From an uncultured Lachnospiraceae bacterium (GTDB taxonomy: Bacteria; Bacillota; Clostridia; Lachnospirales; Lachnospiraceae), in contig CANOEC010000009.1 in the NCBI GenBank assembly GCA_947564735.1, positions 50,328 through 114,327 on the forward strand: a DNA stretch of 64,000 bases, in the 5' to 3' direction. The position numbers and the translations under genes were made by a program. The notes under the pieces are model-generated. The model saw only the letters and a program-made list of their open reading frames with translations. It had not been told where the DNA came from and made no database searches. Of the stretch, positions 19,615 through 27,978 are shown piece by piece (the first letter of the stretch is position 1; the number at the start of each line of letters is the position of its first letter).

Positions 19615-21234
19615 TCACGCAAATCTTCGATAGCGGGCAGCAATTTTTTCCGCAATCACCATACCGTCCATCGCCGCCGAGGTAATTCCGCCCGCATAGC
19701 CTGCTCCTTCCCCGCACGGATATAACCCGCGTATCACAGACTGTCCCGTCTCGTCCCGCATGATTCTGACCGGAGAAGACGTCCTGCTCTCAATGCCAGA
19801 CAAGTACGCCCCCGTATCCGCAAATCCATGCATCGTTTGACCAATTAAGTCAATCCCTTCGACAAGCGCCTCGTTCAATGCCTGCGGAAGAATCTCATGC
19901 ACCTGCGCCATGCGATAGGCGCCCTTCACTGCAGGCAAAAAACCGGGATATTCCTTCTGAATGGTTGACGGCTCTCCTCTTTGTCCCGTCACGGCATACC
20001 GGTAATCGCCATAGGTTTCCACAGGCACCGCTCCCCTTCCAATACGGTAAGCCCGCTCCTCTAATTCTCTCTGAAAAGCAACGCCAGCCAGCGGAGAATC
20101 ATTCTCATAATCCTTGGGCGTCACCGTAACAATCATGGCGCTGTTGCTGTTTGCGCCCTTTCGTCCGCTATAGCTCATGCCGTTCACTGCAAGCTTTCCC
20201 TGCTCCGACGACGCGTTCACGACATATCCGCCGGGACACATGCAGAACGAATAGACGCCTCTGCCGGAAGAAGTCTGCGCCGTCACCTTATAGCTTGCTG
20301 CCGGAAGTAGCGGATGTTCCTCATGTCCGTACTGCATCTTATTTATCATTCTGCGCGGATGTTCCATGCGAAGCCCCACTGCGAAAGCTTTTGCTTCCAT
20401 AGGAATCCGCCGCTTATCAAGCATCTCAAAGGTATCTCTTGCGCTGTGTCCAATGGCAATGACCACCGCCTCGCAGGGAATCGTTTCCGCATCATTGACT
20501 CGCACGCCTGTCACACGCTCACCCTCTATGCACAAATCTGTCATCTGTGCACCGAACCTGATTTCACCACCCCATGAGATAATCTGTCTCCTCAGATTAC
20601 TTACAACCTTACACAAAATATCCGTACCGATATGGGGTTTGGCTTCGTACAATATCTCTTCCGGCGCGCCTGCCTCCACGAAAATCCTGAGAACCTCTCT
20701 ATTCCTGCCAAACTTGTCTTTCACGAGTGTGTTTAACTTTCCATCCGAAAAGGTTCCGGCGCCGCCCTCCCCGAACTGTACGTTCGACATGGGATTTAAC
20801 ACACCCTCCTGCCAGAACTTCTCCACATCCGCCATCCGCTCCTCCACACACCTTCCCCGCTCTAACAGAAGCGGTTCATAGCCGTTCTTGGCAAGCAGAT
20901 AACCACAGAATAAGCCTGCCGGTCCCGTTCCGACAATCACAGGACGGAATGCAGGCTTCTCCCCGCCCTCCCCGGGAAAAACATAGGGCTTTACCGTCAC
21001 TTTCTGCACCCTTGCGCTCTTACATGCGGCAAGCACTTTCTGCTCGGACTCCACACATACGTCCACCGTATAACTCATCAGAATCTCCGGCTTTTTTCTG
21101 GCATCAACAGATTTCTTTACAATCTGCCACGACCGGATTTTTTCAGGCGCAATCCGCAATATTTTTGTCACTTTATCTATAATATCCTGCCGTCCATGAA
21201 CTAACGGAAGTTTAACCTGATTTACACGAATCAT
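19615..21234 (-). CDS. FAD-dependent dehydrogenase of the COG2509 type
   Basis: Flavoprotein of 539 residues, substrate unknown. A 90-residue N-terminal domain (RVNQVKLPLVHGRQDIIDKVTKILRI) precedes the FAD-binding site PVIVGTGPAGLFCGYLLAKNGYEPLLLERG. NVQFGEGGAGTFSDGKLNT and the C-terminal YPCGEGAGYAGGITSAAMDGM are typical of this uncharacterised family. It is monocistronic, 81 bases before proB's start and divergent from the DUF2971 gene. Confidence 0.88.
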   Translation of the reverse strand: MIRVNQVKLPLVHGRQDIIDKVTKILRIAPEKIRSWQIVKKSVDARKKPEILMSYTVDVCVESEQKVLAACKSARVQKVTVKPYVFPGEGGEKPAFRPVIVGTGPAGLFCGYLLAKNGYEPLLLERGRCVEERMADVEKFWQEGVLNPMSNVQFGEGGAGTFSDGKLNTLVKDKFGRNREVLRIFVEAGAPEEILYEAKPHIGTDILCKVVSNLRRQIISWGGEIRFGAQMTDLCIEGERVTGVRVNDAETIPCEAVVIAIGHSARDTFEMLDKRRIPMEAKAFAVGLRMEHPRRMINKMQYGHEEHPLLPAASYKVTAQTSSGRGVYSFCMCPGGYVVNASSEQGKLAVNGMSYSGRKGANSNSAMIVTVTPKDYENDSPLAGVAFQRELEERAYRIGRGAVPVETYGDYRYAVTGQRGEPSTIQKEYPGFLPAVKGAYRMAQVHEILPQALNEALVEGIDLIGQTMHGFADTGAYLSGIESRTSSPVRIMRDETGQSVIRGLYPCGEGAGYAGGITSAAMDGMVIAEKIAARYRRFA

Positions 21235-21283
21235 CCTAAATTAACCTTTTCCATTGTTTTCGTAATCGGTTGCTATCCTTACC

Positions 21284-21312
21284 ATCATACTTCACTATGC
21301 AGTGTAAAACAA
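21284..21312 (-). promoter_or_regulatory. Candidate promoter of the COG2509 gene
   Basis: TTGTTT (21307-21312), a 17-base spacer and TATGAT (21284-21289) on the minus strand, 50 bases upstream of the ATG at 21234. The -10 is good and the -35 matches in only part. Confidence 0.45.
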
Positions 21313-21342
21313 GCATTCTTTGTGTTATACTAAATAAAAATC

Positions 21343-21365
21343 GTATCATATGAATATCATGATAC
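21343..21365. promoter_or_regulatory. Palindrome upstream of the DUF2971 gene, candidate operator
   Basis: GTATCAT and ATGATAC form a perfect 7-bp inverted repeat around nine bases, between a TATACT-like -10 box (21336-21341) and the GGGAGG ribosome site of the plus-strand gene. No regulator is assigned. Confidence 0.4.
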
Positions 21366-21396
21366 CCTGTTATCATGACTCGACGGGAGGACGCCT

Positions 21397-22218
21397 ATGC
21401 TGTACCATTATACCGACTTTGCCGCCTTCGACGGCATTATCCGCTGTGGAGAACTGCGGCTCAACAATATTTTAAACATGAATGACACATCTGAAATGAC
21501 GCTTTTTATCAATGGCATCTGCAAAGCCGTCATCGAAAAACTCCGGCTGGATAAAGATACCGAAAAGCTCCGCAGCGCACAGAATTTCTTTATCGAGCAG
21601 TTAGAGCAGGAATTCCATTATTCTGCTTATGCAGCATGTTTCTCCAGATACCGGGACGATGCCGCCCAGTGGGAACGTTACGGGCATTTAGGACAGGGCG
21701 TATGTATTGCATTCCATGAAACGCTTCTTAAGAAAATGGTCGGCGGCGTCGTTTCTTTGCAGGAAGTATATTATCAGGCTGATATGCGTGAACATCACCT
21801 TGTTGATGAATTTTATCATATTTTTAAAGAAGACGGTCAATCACCCGGACATCTTTCACGCCTGCAGAATCTCATGTGCGACGCATGGGTGGAGTCCGCC
21901 GCGTTTAAGCATCCATCTTTTACAAATGAAAGAGAATTTCGTCTGGTCGTTTCACCGTTTATTTCCAACGATTTTGCTGTGGAGCCAAAATATCATGTCG
22001 CACGGGGAAGAATCAAAAAATATTATCCTCTCGATTTAAACAGAATGTGCGGCAAACTCAATCTGCACATGTCCGACCTTGTCGGCGAAATTATTATTGG
22101 TCCCACTTCCTCCCAGTCCCTTCCAATCCTGCAGGATTATCTGGACGACTGCGGACTAAATATCCTCAAGAACAAAATCAGTCTGTCAGACTGTCCGCTG
22201 CGCAAACCGACCACCTAG
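21397..22218 (+). CDS. DUF2971 family protein
   Basis: 273-residue soluble protein of the DUF2971 family. The N-terminus LYHYTDFAAFDGIIRCGELRLNNILNMNDTSEM and the central CFSRYRDDAAQWERYGHLGQGVCIAF are the conserved blocks; the C-terminus IIIGPTSSQS is also conserved. The biochemical role of the family is not established. GGGAGG lies six bases before the ATG. It is a lone plus-strand gene among minus-strand neighbours, with its own promoter region and a hairpin downstream, which suggests an accessory gene. Confidence 0.85.
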   Translation: MLYHYTDFAAFDGIIRCGELRLNNILNMNDTSEMTLFINGICKAVIEKLRLDKDTEKLRSAQNFFIEQLEQEFHYSAYAACFSRYRDDAAQWERYGHLGQGVCIAFHETLLKKMVGGVVSLQEVYYQADMREHHLVDEFYHIFKEDGQSPGHLSRLQNLMCDAWVESAAFKHPSFTNEREFRLVVSPFISNDFAVEPKYHVARGRIKKYYPLDLNRMCGKLNLHMSDLVGEIIIGPTSSQSLPILQDYLDDCGLNILKNKISLSDCPLRKPTT

Positions 22219-22284
22219 GCAGTTTCTCCGTAATTTCCCTCACCGGATTGTGCCAACGTAAAAGAACACAAAAACAGCATATAT

Positions 22285-22343
22285 CATCAAACATAAAACC
22301 CCGGATACCATATAACTGTAATCCGGGGTTCTTGTGTTTGATG
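22285..22343. terminator. Long two-tier hairpin between convergent genes
   Basis: Inner stem AACCCCGGAT with ATCCGGGGTT (10 bp) and outer stem CATCAAACA with TGTTTGATG (9 bp), separated by a small internal loop (three bases on one side, four on the other). It sits between the convergent DUF2971 and lipoprotein genes and probably terminates in both directions, although T-runs are short. Confidence 0.6.
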
Positions 22344-22363
22344 TATTCTTTATGTCATTCTTA

Positions 22364-23107
22364 CTATTTTGCTGCTTTTACAGAAGTAATATGAGGATTA
22401 ACGCCCTCATACCAGTACAGGAATCCTTCCATATCAATTTTGTCACCGATATTCAGATTCTTGACTGCAGCATACACATCCGTCGTATTGTCACACAGGT
22501 ATGATTCCACCGTGAAGGTATAAGTGTTTCCGTCCAGAGATACGTTGAAATATAAATCGTCTCCGTCCTGACCAGAACCATCCCAGTTATACAGGAACGC
22601 AACATCATTTCCATTGTCATCCTGCCCGGCAGCTTCTACGGTCATTCCCTTAAAGGATACGAATTTGTTCTGGTGATTAATCAACTCATCCGAAGCAAGC
22701 AGAGAAGTAACATCCATAGCCTCTGCCACGTAGCTTCCGTCCTCGATCTCAAAGGTTGCACCCTCTGCAATCTCAACCTCTCCCGACCATTCCGCCTTAT
22801 AGCCGGTAACTTTAATCTTAGTTCCCGGTTTTAACTTGTCATAATCTGCCTCTGAACAGGTCATATTATAAACAAAATATGCACCGTCCTTATCCTGCGT
22901 ATACACCGTAGCTTTGTCTTCCCACCATGACTGTTTCGCCTGCACATAAGTTTCAATCACGACCTCCGACTCCAAAGGGGCTGCCATATACTCGTCATAG
23001 GTCATGACGCCTTCCGATTTTGCATCCGTATCTCCGCCCTTTGAACCACAGCCTGCACACGCTAACACAAGCGTTGAGGCTAACAATACTGCTGTAAACT
23101 TTTTCAT
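22364..23107 (-). CDS. Putative lipoprotein with OB-fold-like modules
   Basis: 247-residue secreted lipoprotein. The signal peptide ends at LACAGC. The mature region has two similar segments (about 45-110 and 140-240) with alternating beta strands: KIKVTGYKAEWSGEVEIAEGATFEIEDGSY and KIDMEGFLYWYEGVNPHITSV. These look like OB-fold modules, possibly binding nucleic acid or sugar; this is inference. The start is ATG 23107. An in-frame ATG at 23119 would add four acidic residues before the signal peptide, which is less likely. The promoter at 23188-23215 makes it a single-gene unit. Confidence 0.8.
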   Translation of the reverse strand: MKKFTAVLLASTLVLACAGCGSKGGDTDAKSEGVMTYDEYMAAPLESEVVIETYVQAKQSWWEDKATVYTQDKDGAYFVYNMTCSEADYDKLKPGTKIKVTGYKAEWSGEVEIAEGATFEIEDGSYVAEAMDVTSLLASDELINHQNKFVSFKGMTVEAAGQDDNGNDVAFLYNWDGSGQDGDDLYFNVSLDGNTYTFTVESYLCDNTTDVYAAVKNLNIGDKIDMEGFLYWYEGVNPHITSVKAAK

Positions 23108-23187
23108 TTCCTCCTCCATTCTGAAAGCTTCCTTTTACCGCCTTCACTATGTAGTTTATAAACATGCTGTTACGCAACAACAAACTA

Positions 23188-23215
23188 AGTATACATGAAT
23201 TTTCCAATAAGTCAA
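23188..23215 (-). promoter_or_regulatory. Promoter of the OB-like lipoprotein gene
   Basis: TTGACT (23210-23215), a 16-base spacer and TATACT (23188-23193) on the minus strand, about 80 bases upstream of the start. Confidence 0.65.
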
Positions 23216-23254
23216 TAACCGACAGGCTTATATCGTCCGCTTCCCATCAACGGC

Positions 23255-24886
23255 TTATCGCCGAACGCTTCTGCGTTTCTTCACTGCCTGTATGAACAGA
23301 TAAACCAAAATCAGAATCCAGACACCTGCCAAAGAAGCAAGCAAAATCACCGACGTAGCCGACAGCTTTCCAAGTTCCGTTTTTTCGGAAGATATGTGGC
23401 TGCCTGACATGCCGATCTGATCCAGCCGGTACAATGCCCTCATGTCATCATAGAGCTTATCTATATATTCCCTGTCAACTGTCTGTCCCCTTCTGACAGA
23501 CTTCACAGTATTTTCTATCAGCTGTCCGGCAGCATCCCTAAGAGACGCAGAGCCCACGAATACCGGAGTAACAAAGGTATGGTCCACATTGTCAAGAAGC
23601 AGCTTTGCCGCTTGGATTTTCACATCATAATACAATGCATCATCTTCTCCTTCTCTTGACAAGTAGTTTTGATACTCCGCCGATTCCTGCGCCTTTACAG
23701 TCACCGGCACGTATCCTTCGGTTCCGGAATACGCAATCTGCACATCGTTCGTCAGTAAATATTGTGTGAACAGCCACGATGCCAGCACCTCCTGAGGGTC
23801 TTCTTTGTTAAAAATACAGACGGACGGTCCCTGCGATATCATCTTGGGATTCTGTGTATCAAACTGTGGTATCATCATGACAGCCGTCTCAAACCGCACC
23901 AGCTTGTCTTCGCTGATATCGGAAAGCGGCGCATCCGTCCCCATCCATGTGGCGCCCGCAGTGGAATCAATGGCAAAGATACACTGTCCCGCATTGAGAA
24001 AATTAGCGGGATAACTGGAAATCTTAAAGGTCGAAAACGCACCGCTGCCGGCATGTTCTGCTATCGTATACAGCAGATTTTCCGTGGTGTCATGAAACAG
24101 CAGTATTTCTCCGGCATCAGTTGAATATCCGGCATCTTGCTGTCTTAGCATCTGTATCATCATATTATCCGTTGATTTATAGATAAAGGGAATCATCACC
24201 TTCTGTCCGTTCACAGCAAAATAACCATCTGCGTCCTGTTTCATAGCCGCCTCGGACACCTCCCACACAAAATCCCATGTAAGCGTGTCAGGAAGCGTAT
24301 AACCTAATGCCTCCACATATGTCCTGTTGACATAGCATGCTTCTGTAGAACGCATATAGGGAAGCGCATAATAATGTCCGTCAATGGCGCATTCTTCCAA
24401 AAACTGCGGGACAATCTCGCCCAGCTTTGGCGAATCAAAACGCACCTTGCTGCCGCCCAGACCATAATCTGCATCAACAAACAAGTCTTCCAGAGGGAGC
24501 ACAAGATTTGTTCCCGTCAGATAGGTTGCAATATGATCCGGATAGGTAATACAGACATTCGGTGTCGTATTCGTCGCAATATTCGTAATGACATCATTAT
24601 ATATTTTGCCGTAATCCGTATACAGCCGCAGATTCACCGTAACGTTTGGATACAGCGTCTCAAAATCAGCGATTGCTTTCTCGTAAATTGCCGTCTGCGT
24701 TTTATTGGTATCATTTTTCGCCCAGAATGTGATTTCATACTCCTGCGACGTATCAAATTCTTCCGGCATTTCAAAGGCGTTAAGCCCTACTCTGCCATGA
24801 CATCCAGTCAGCAGCGCAATGACAAGAAGCCCGGCGGAAACTGTCAGATATTTTAATCTCTTTTTGAAAAATGTCGTTCTTTTCAT
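23255..24886 (-). CDS. ABC transporter solute-binding lipoprotein with C-terminal membrane anchor
   Basis: Family 1 (sugar or glycerol-phosphate type) solute-binding protein, 543 residues. The N-terminal signal ends in the lipobox LLTGC (Cys 29). The ligand-binding domain starts at YEITFWAKNDTNKTQTAIYEKAIADFETLYPNV. Unusually, the C-terminus (about 510-532, SVILLASLAGVWILILVYLFI) is a transmembrane helix followed by a basic cytosolic tail (KKRRSVRR), so the protein appears anchored at both ends. It is last in the operon after the two permeases, 35 bases downstream. The substrate is unknown. Confidence 0.9.
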   Translation of the reverse strand: MKRTTFFKKRLKYLTVSAGLLVIALLTGCHGRVGLNAFEMPEEFDTSQEYEITFWAKNDTNKTQTAIYEKAIADFETLYPNVTVNLRLYTDYGKIYNDVITNIATNTTPNVCITYPDHIATYLTGTNLVLPLEDLFVDADYGLGGSKVRFDSPKLGEIVPQFLEECAIDGHYYALPYMRSTEACYVNRTYVEALGYTLPDTLTWDFVWEVSEAAMKQDADGYFAVNGQKVMIPFIYKSTDNMMIQMLRQQDAGYSTDAGEILLFHDTTENLLYTIAEHAGSGAFSTFKISSYPANFLNAGQCIFAIDSTAGATWMGTDAPLSDISEDKLVRFETAVMMIPQFDTQNPKMISQGPSVCIFNKEDPQEVLASWLFTQYLLTNDVQIAYSGTEGYVPVTVKAQESAEYQNYLSREGEDDALYYDVKIQAAKLLLDNVDHTFVTPVFVGSASLRDAAGQLIENTVKSVRRGQTVDREYIDKLYDDMRALYRLDQIGMSGSHISSEKTELGKLSATSVILLASLAGVWILILVYLFIQAVKKRRSVRR

Positions 24887-24921
24887 CTTTTCTCATTCCC
24901 CTTTTCCAAACGCTGACTGCT

Positions 24922-25893
24922 TTACCCTTTCATGCCTCCTCTGGCTACCCCTTCCATTATCTTTTTGCGGAATATCAGAAACAACACAATCAGCGGAAGC
25001 GAAATCACTACTACTGCCGCCATCATCGCCGGAATATTTTCACGCCCGAACCCATTTTCCCGAATCTCCTGAATTCCATTTGACACAAGAAAGTAATTCT
25101 CATCATCCGTGATGAGTCTCGGCCAAACATAGGAATTCCAGCACTCAATCACCTTCAAAATCGTCACCGTAACAAGCGTAGGCTTTGAAATCGGTATCAT
25201 CACTTTGAGCAGATACTTGAAATCAGATGTCCCGTCCACTTTCGCCGCATAATAAAGTGCGTCCGGTATCTGTTCAAAGTTCTCTTTCAGCAGATAAATA
25301 TAAAAGACAGACGTGACAGACGGCAGAATCAGTCCTGAAAACGAATTGCGCATATCCAGATTCGTGACCGTCATATAGTTCGTGATAATGACCAGTTCAT
25401 TTGGTATCATCATCAGTGAGAGAAAAATGACAAACACAATATTCTTACCCCTAAAATCAAGGCGTGCAAACGCAAATGCCGCAAGCGTAATCACAACCAG
25501 CATAAGAAGTGTGGTTGCCAGCGTAAAAATCACCGTATTGAGCAAATATTTGCCAAGCGGCACAGCCGTAAATACATCCGCATAATTCTGCAAGGTAGGT
25601 GACAACGTAAAAAATTTAGGGATGTATTCTGAATTATACGCGCCATAACTTTTTACCGACGTCAGAACCATCCAGTAAAAGGGAAACAGCACAATCACCG
25701 CCCACACAGACAATAAAATATAAGTAATGGCGCCCGCTGTCTTCTTTCGTCTGCGGGCTGTTTTCTCTATTTTGATGTAATCCGCCCTTACGGCGGTATT
25801 TTTATTGTATAGGAAATTCCTACGTTTATGCACGAGTTTGCGAAGCAAATCTCGCAAACGAGCTGCGCTCGTTTTTTTATTGTTTTCCTGCAT
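24922..25893 (-). CDS. ABC sugar-type permease (MalG/UgpE-like) with repeat-derived N-terminus
   Basis: Inner-membrane permease, 323 residues, with six transmembrane segments and the EAA-loop sequence DALYYAAKVDGTSDFKYLLKVMIPISKP. The first 50 or so residues are not typical: residues 7-31 are encoded by an inserted stem-loop repeat (25808-25882). Removing it would give a plain short N-terminus beginning MQENNKNTAV. ATG 25893 has AGAGGTT upstream, and no alternative start exists before the first membrane helix. Paired with the permease at 25946. Confidence 0.92.
   Translation of the reverse strand: MQENNKKTSAARLRDLLRKLVHKRRNFLYNKNTAVRADYIKIEKTARRRKKTAGAITYILLSVWAVIVLFPFYWMVLTSVKSYGAYNSEYIPKFFTLSPTLQNYADVFTAVPLGKYLLNTVIFTLATTLLMLVVITLAAFAFARLDFRGKNIVFVIFLSLMMIPNELVIITNYMTVTNLDMRNSFSGLILPSVTSVFYIYLLKENFEQIPDALYYAAKVDGTSDFKYLLKVMIPISKPTLVTVTILKVIECWNSYVWPRLITDDENYFLVSNGIQEIRENGFGRENIPAMMAAVVVISLPLIVLFLIFRKKIMEGVARGGMKG
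25808..25882. repeat. Stem-loop repeat (element A type) inserted in the permease gene
   Basis: A 75-bp insertion. The 9-bp sequence TTTTTATTG is present at both 25799-25807 and 25874-25882, as expected for a target duplication. It contains AGGAAATTCCT, the nested hairpin CGAG-TTTGC-GAA-GCAAA-T-CTCG (25833-25854) and AAACGAGC-tgc-GCTCGTTT plus a T-run (25856-25878). It is related to 42881-42929. It is an exact multiple of three and stop-free in the permease frame. Confidence 0.85.
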
Positions 25894-25945
25894 ACTATGA
25901 ACCTCTTTGCTTCCCGATTCGATTGAAATCCAGACCTTAGTAAAG

Positions 25946-26854
25946 TCAGCTGTCAGGCTGATTTTTCAACCTAATCAGCAGATTAATGCATGTAATCGTC
26001 AGAATAATCGCAAATAAAATGATTGCCGCCGCCGAAGCATAGGACGGATAACCACCGCTGTCACCATACAACATATCGTAGACATAACCTACCATTGTAT
26101 TCATCTGCGCGGCGTTCAGATTCGTGCCAAACAACGCAACCACATCGCTGTACGCCTTAAATGCACCGATAAATCCTGTGATGACCAGATAAAAAATCAT
26201 GGGAGAAATCATGGGCAGCGTAATCCGCATGAAAATCCTGAATTTCGATGTCCCATCTACTCTTGCCGCATGATAATACTGCCTGTCTACCCCTGCAAGC
26301 GCGCCTGTCAAAATCAGAATCTTAAAGGGCATCACTACCCACACTGTATAGAAACAAAGCACAAACATCTTCGCCCAGTATGGTCCGTCGATAAAATCCA
26401 CTCCCGTCCCGCCAAGCCATGTGATAAGCAGATTGATCAAGCCCTCCGAATACGCCGTTTTTTTGAACAAAATCATAAAAACCATGCCGACAGCAAGGGT
26501 ATTTGTCACATATGGTAAAAAATAAATTGTCTGCAGCAGTTCCCGCAAGGGTTTGACTGCCTGAAGTCCTATGGAAATAAGGAGCGCAATCCCTGTCGAT
26601 AAGGGCACCGTAATAATCACCAGAATAAACGTATTCTTTACTGCCTGCAAAAAATAGGGATCATGCAGCACATAGGAATAATTGTAAAAGCCGGTGCCAA
26701 AATAAGTCTGAGACGCCGAATTGTATCCTTCCTCAAAAGAATAAACAAACACGTCTATCAAAGGATATACCATAAAAATCCCTAGAAAAAGAATTGCCGG
26801 CAAAAGATACAGCCATCCCTTCAGACTGTTAATGTGAACTGTTTTCTTCCTCAT
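25946..26854 (-). CDS. ABC sugar-type permease (MalF/UgpA-like)
   Basis: 302-residue inner-membrane permease with six transmembrane segments. The first one is at about 12-32, and the EAA loop reads YYHAARVDGTSKFRIFMRITLPMISPM. It forms a heterodimer with the permease downstream. Its ATG overlaps the stop of the ATPase gene by four bases (ATGA), so translation is coupled. Confidence 0.94.
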   Translation of the reverse strand: MRKKTVHINSLKGWLYLLPAILFLGIFMVYPLIDVFVYSFEEGYNSASQTYFGTGFYNYSYVLHDPYFLQAVKNTFILVIITVPLSTGIALLISIGLQAVKPLRELLQTIYFLPYVTNTLAVGMVFMILFKKTAYSEGLINLLITWLGGTGVDFIDGPYWAKMFVLCFYTVWVVMPFKILILTGALAGVDRQYYHAARVDGTSKFRIFMRITLPMISPMIFYLVITGFIGAFKAYSDVVALFGTNLNAAQMNTMVGYVYDMLYGDSGGYPSYASAAAIILFAIILTITCINLLIRLKNQPDS

Positions 26855-27978
26855 AGCGAACGCACCTCTGCTTCTATCCGTTCTTCCGTCTCCCGGTCAA
26901 ACAAAAATACCTTATGTGGTATCAGACTGAATCTGACAATTCCATCCTGCACCGCATGGTCAATCCCGATATCTGACCTCGTCTCCGTACCAATTATGGA
27001 ACGCACCGTCTCATTGAAACATTCCTTGTGCGCAGAGACCACACTGATATCCCGTCCCATCACTTCCACACGGTTTAAATGGCAGCCGAATGCGCCTTCC
27101 TTTTGTAAAACAAATCCCTCTGGTCTTACGCCTACATAGACTTCTTTGTCGCATACGCCGTCTACGGAAAGAACCGCATCCCCTCCTATATAAAGCCTGT
27201 CTCCCCGAATCGTACCCTGAAAGACATTAATCGGCGGCGTTCCCAGAAACTTCGCCACAAACAGATTCACTGGCGAGTCGTACACCTCCTGCGGTCTGCC
27301 AATCTGATGCACAACGCCCTCCTTCATCACAACGATCATATCGGATATGCTCATCGCCTCCTCTTGGTCATGCGTGACAAAAATCGTGGTAATCTTCGTC
27401 TCCTGCTGGATTCTGCGGATTTCTTCCCTCGTCTTCAGCCGCAATCTGGCATCAAGATTGGAGAGCGGTTCGTCTAACAGAAGTACCTTCGGCATCTTGA
27501 CCATCGCGCGGGCAATCGCGACGCGCTGCTGCTGTCCGCCGGACAACTCCCGCGGCCTGCGCTCCATCAATTCGTCTATCTGCACAAGCTTCGCCGCTTC
27601 CATCACTTTCCTGTCCATCTCTTCTTTGGACAATTTATCTTTTCCTTTCAGATTCTGTAGTGGAAATAATATGTTCTGACGAACCGTCAGATGGGGATAT
27701 AATGCATAATTTTGAAACACAAGTCCGATTCCCCTGTTTTCCGGCGGAAGCTCCGTCACATCATCCTCTCCAAAAAAAATTCTGCCCTCAGTCGGTTTGA
27801 CAAGCCCGCTAATCAGATTAAGCGTCGTACTCTTGCCACACCCGGAAGGCCCTAACAATCCGATTAACTTGCCGTCGGGAATCTCAAAGTTAAAATGGCT
27901 GACCGCAACTACCTTTTCCCCCTTTTTCCTGTCCCGACCCGGAAATATTTTTGTCAGATTCTCTAAGACAACTTTCAT
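26851..27978 (-). CDS. ABC transporter ATPase (UgpC/MalK/MsmK type)
   Basis: Energises the sugar-type importer, 375 residues. Walker A is GPSGCGKST, the Q-loop VFQNYALYPHLTV, the signature LSGGQQQRVAIARAM, Walker B VLLLDEP and the H-loop FVTHDQEEAM. The C-terminal 130 residues are the regulatory TOBE/OB domain (VGVRPEGFVL). ATG 27978 is chosen because homology starts at MKVVLENLTKIF; it overlaps the preceding flavoprotein stop by four bases. The order ATPase, permease, permease, binding protein supports one importer. Confidence 0.94.
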   Translation of the reverse strand: MKVVLENLTKIFPGRDRKKGEKVVAVSHFNFEIPDGKLIGLLGPSGCGKSTTLNLISGLVKPTEGRIFFGEDDVTELPPENRGIGLVFQNYALYPHLTVRQNILFPLQNLKGKDKLSKEEMDRKVMEAAKLVQIDELMERRPRELSGGQQQRVAIARAMVKMPKVLLLDEPLSNLDARLRLKTREEIRRIQQETKITTIFVTHDQEEAMSISDMIVVMKEGVVHQIGRPQEVYDSPVNLFVAKFLGTPPINVFQGTIRGDRLYIGGDAVLSVDGVCDKEVYVGVRPEGFVLQKEGAFGCHLNRVEVMGRDISVVSAHKECFNETVRSIIGTETRSDIGIDHAVQDGIVRFSLIPHKVFLFDRETEERIEAEVRSL

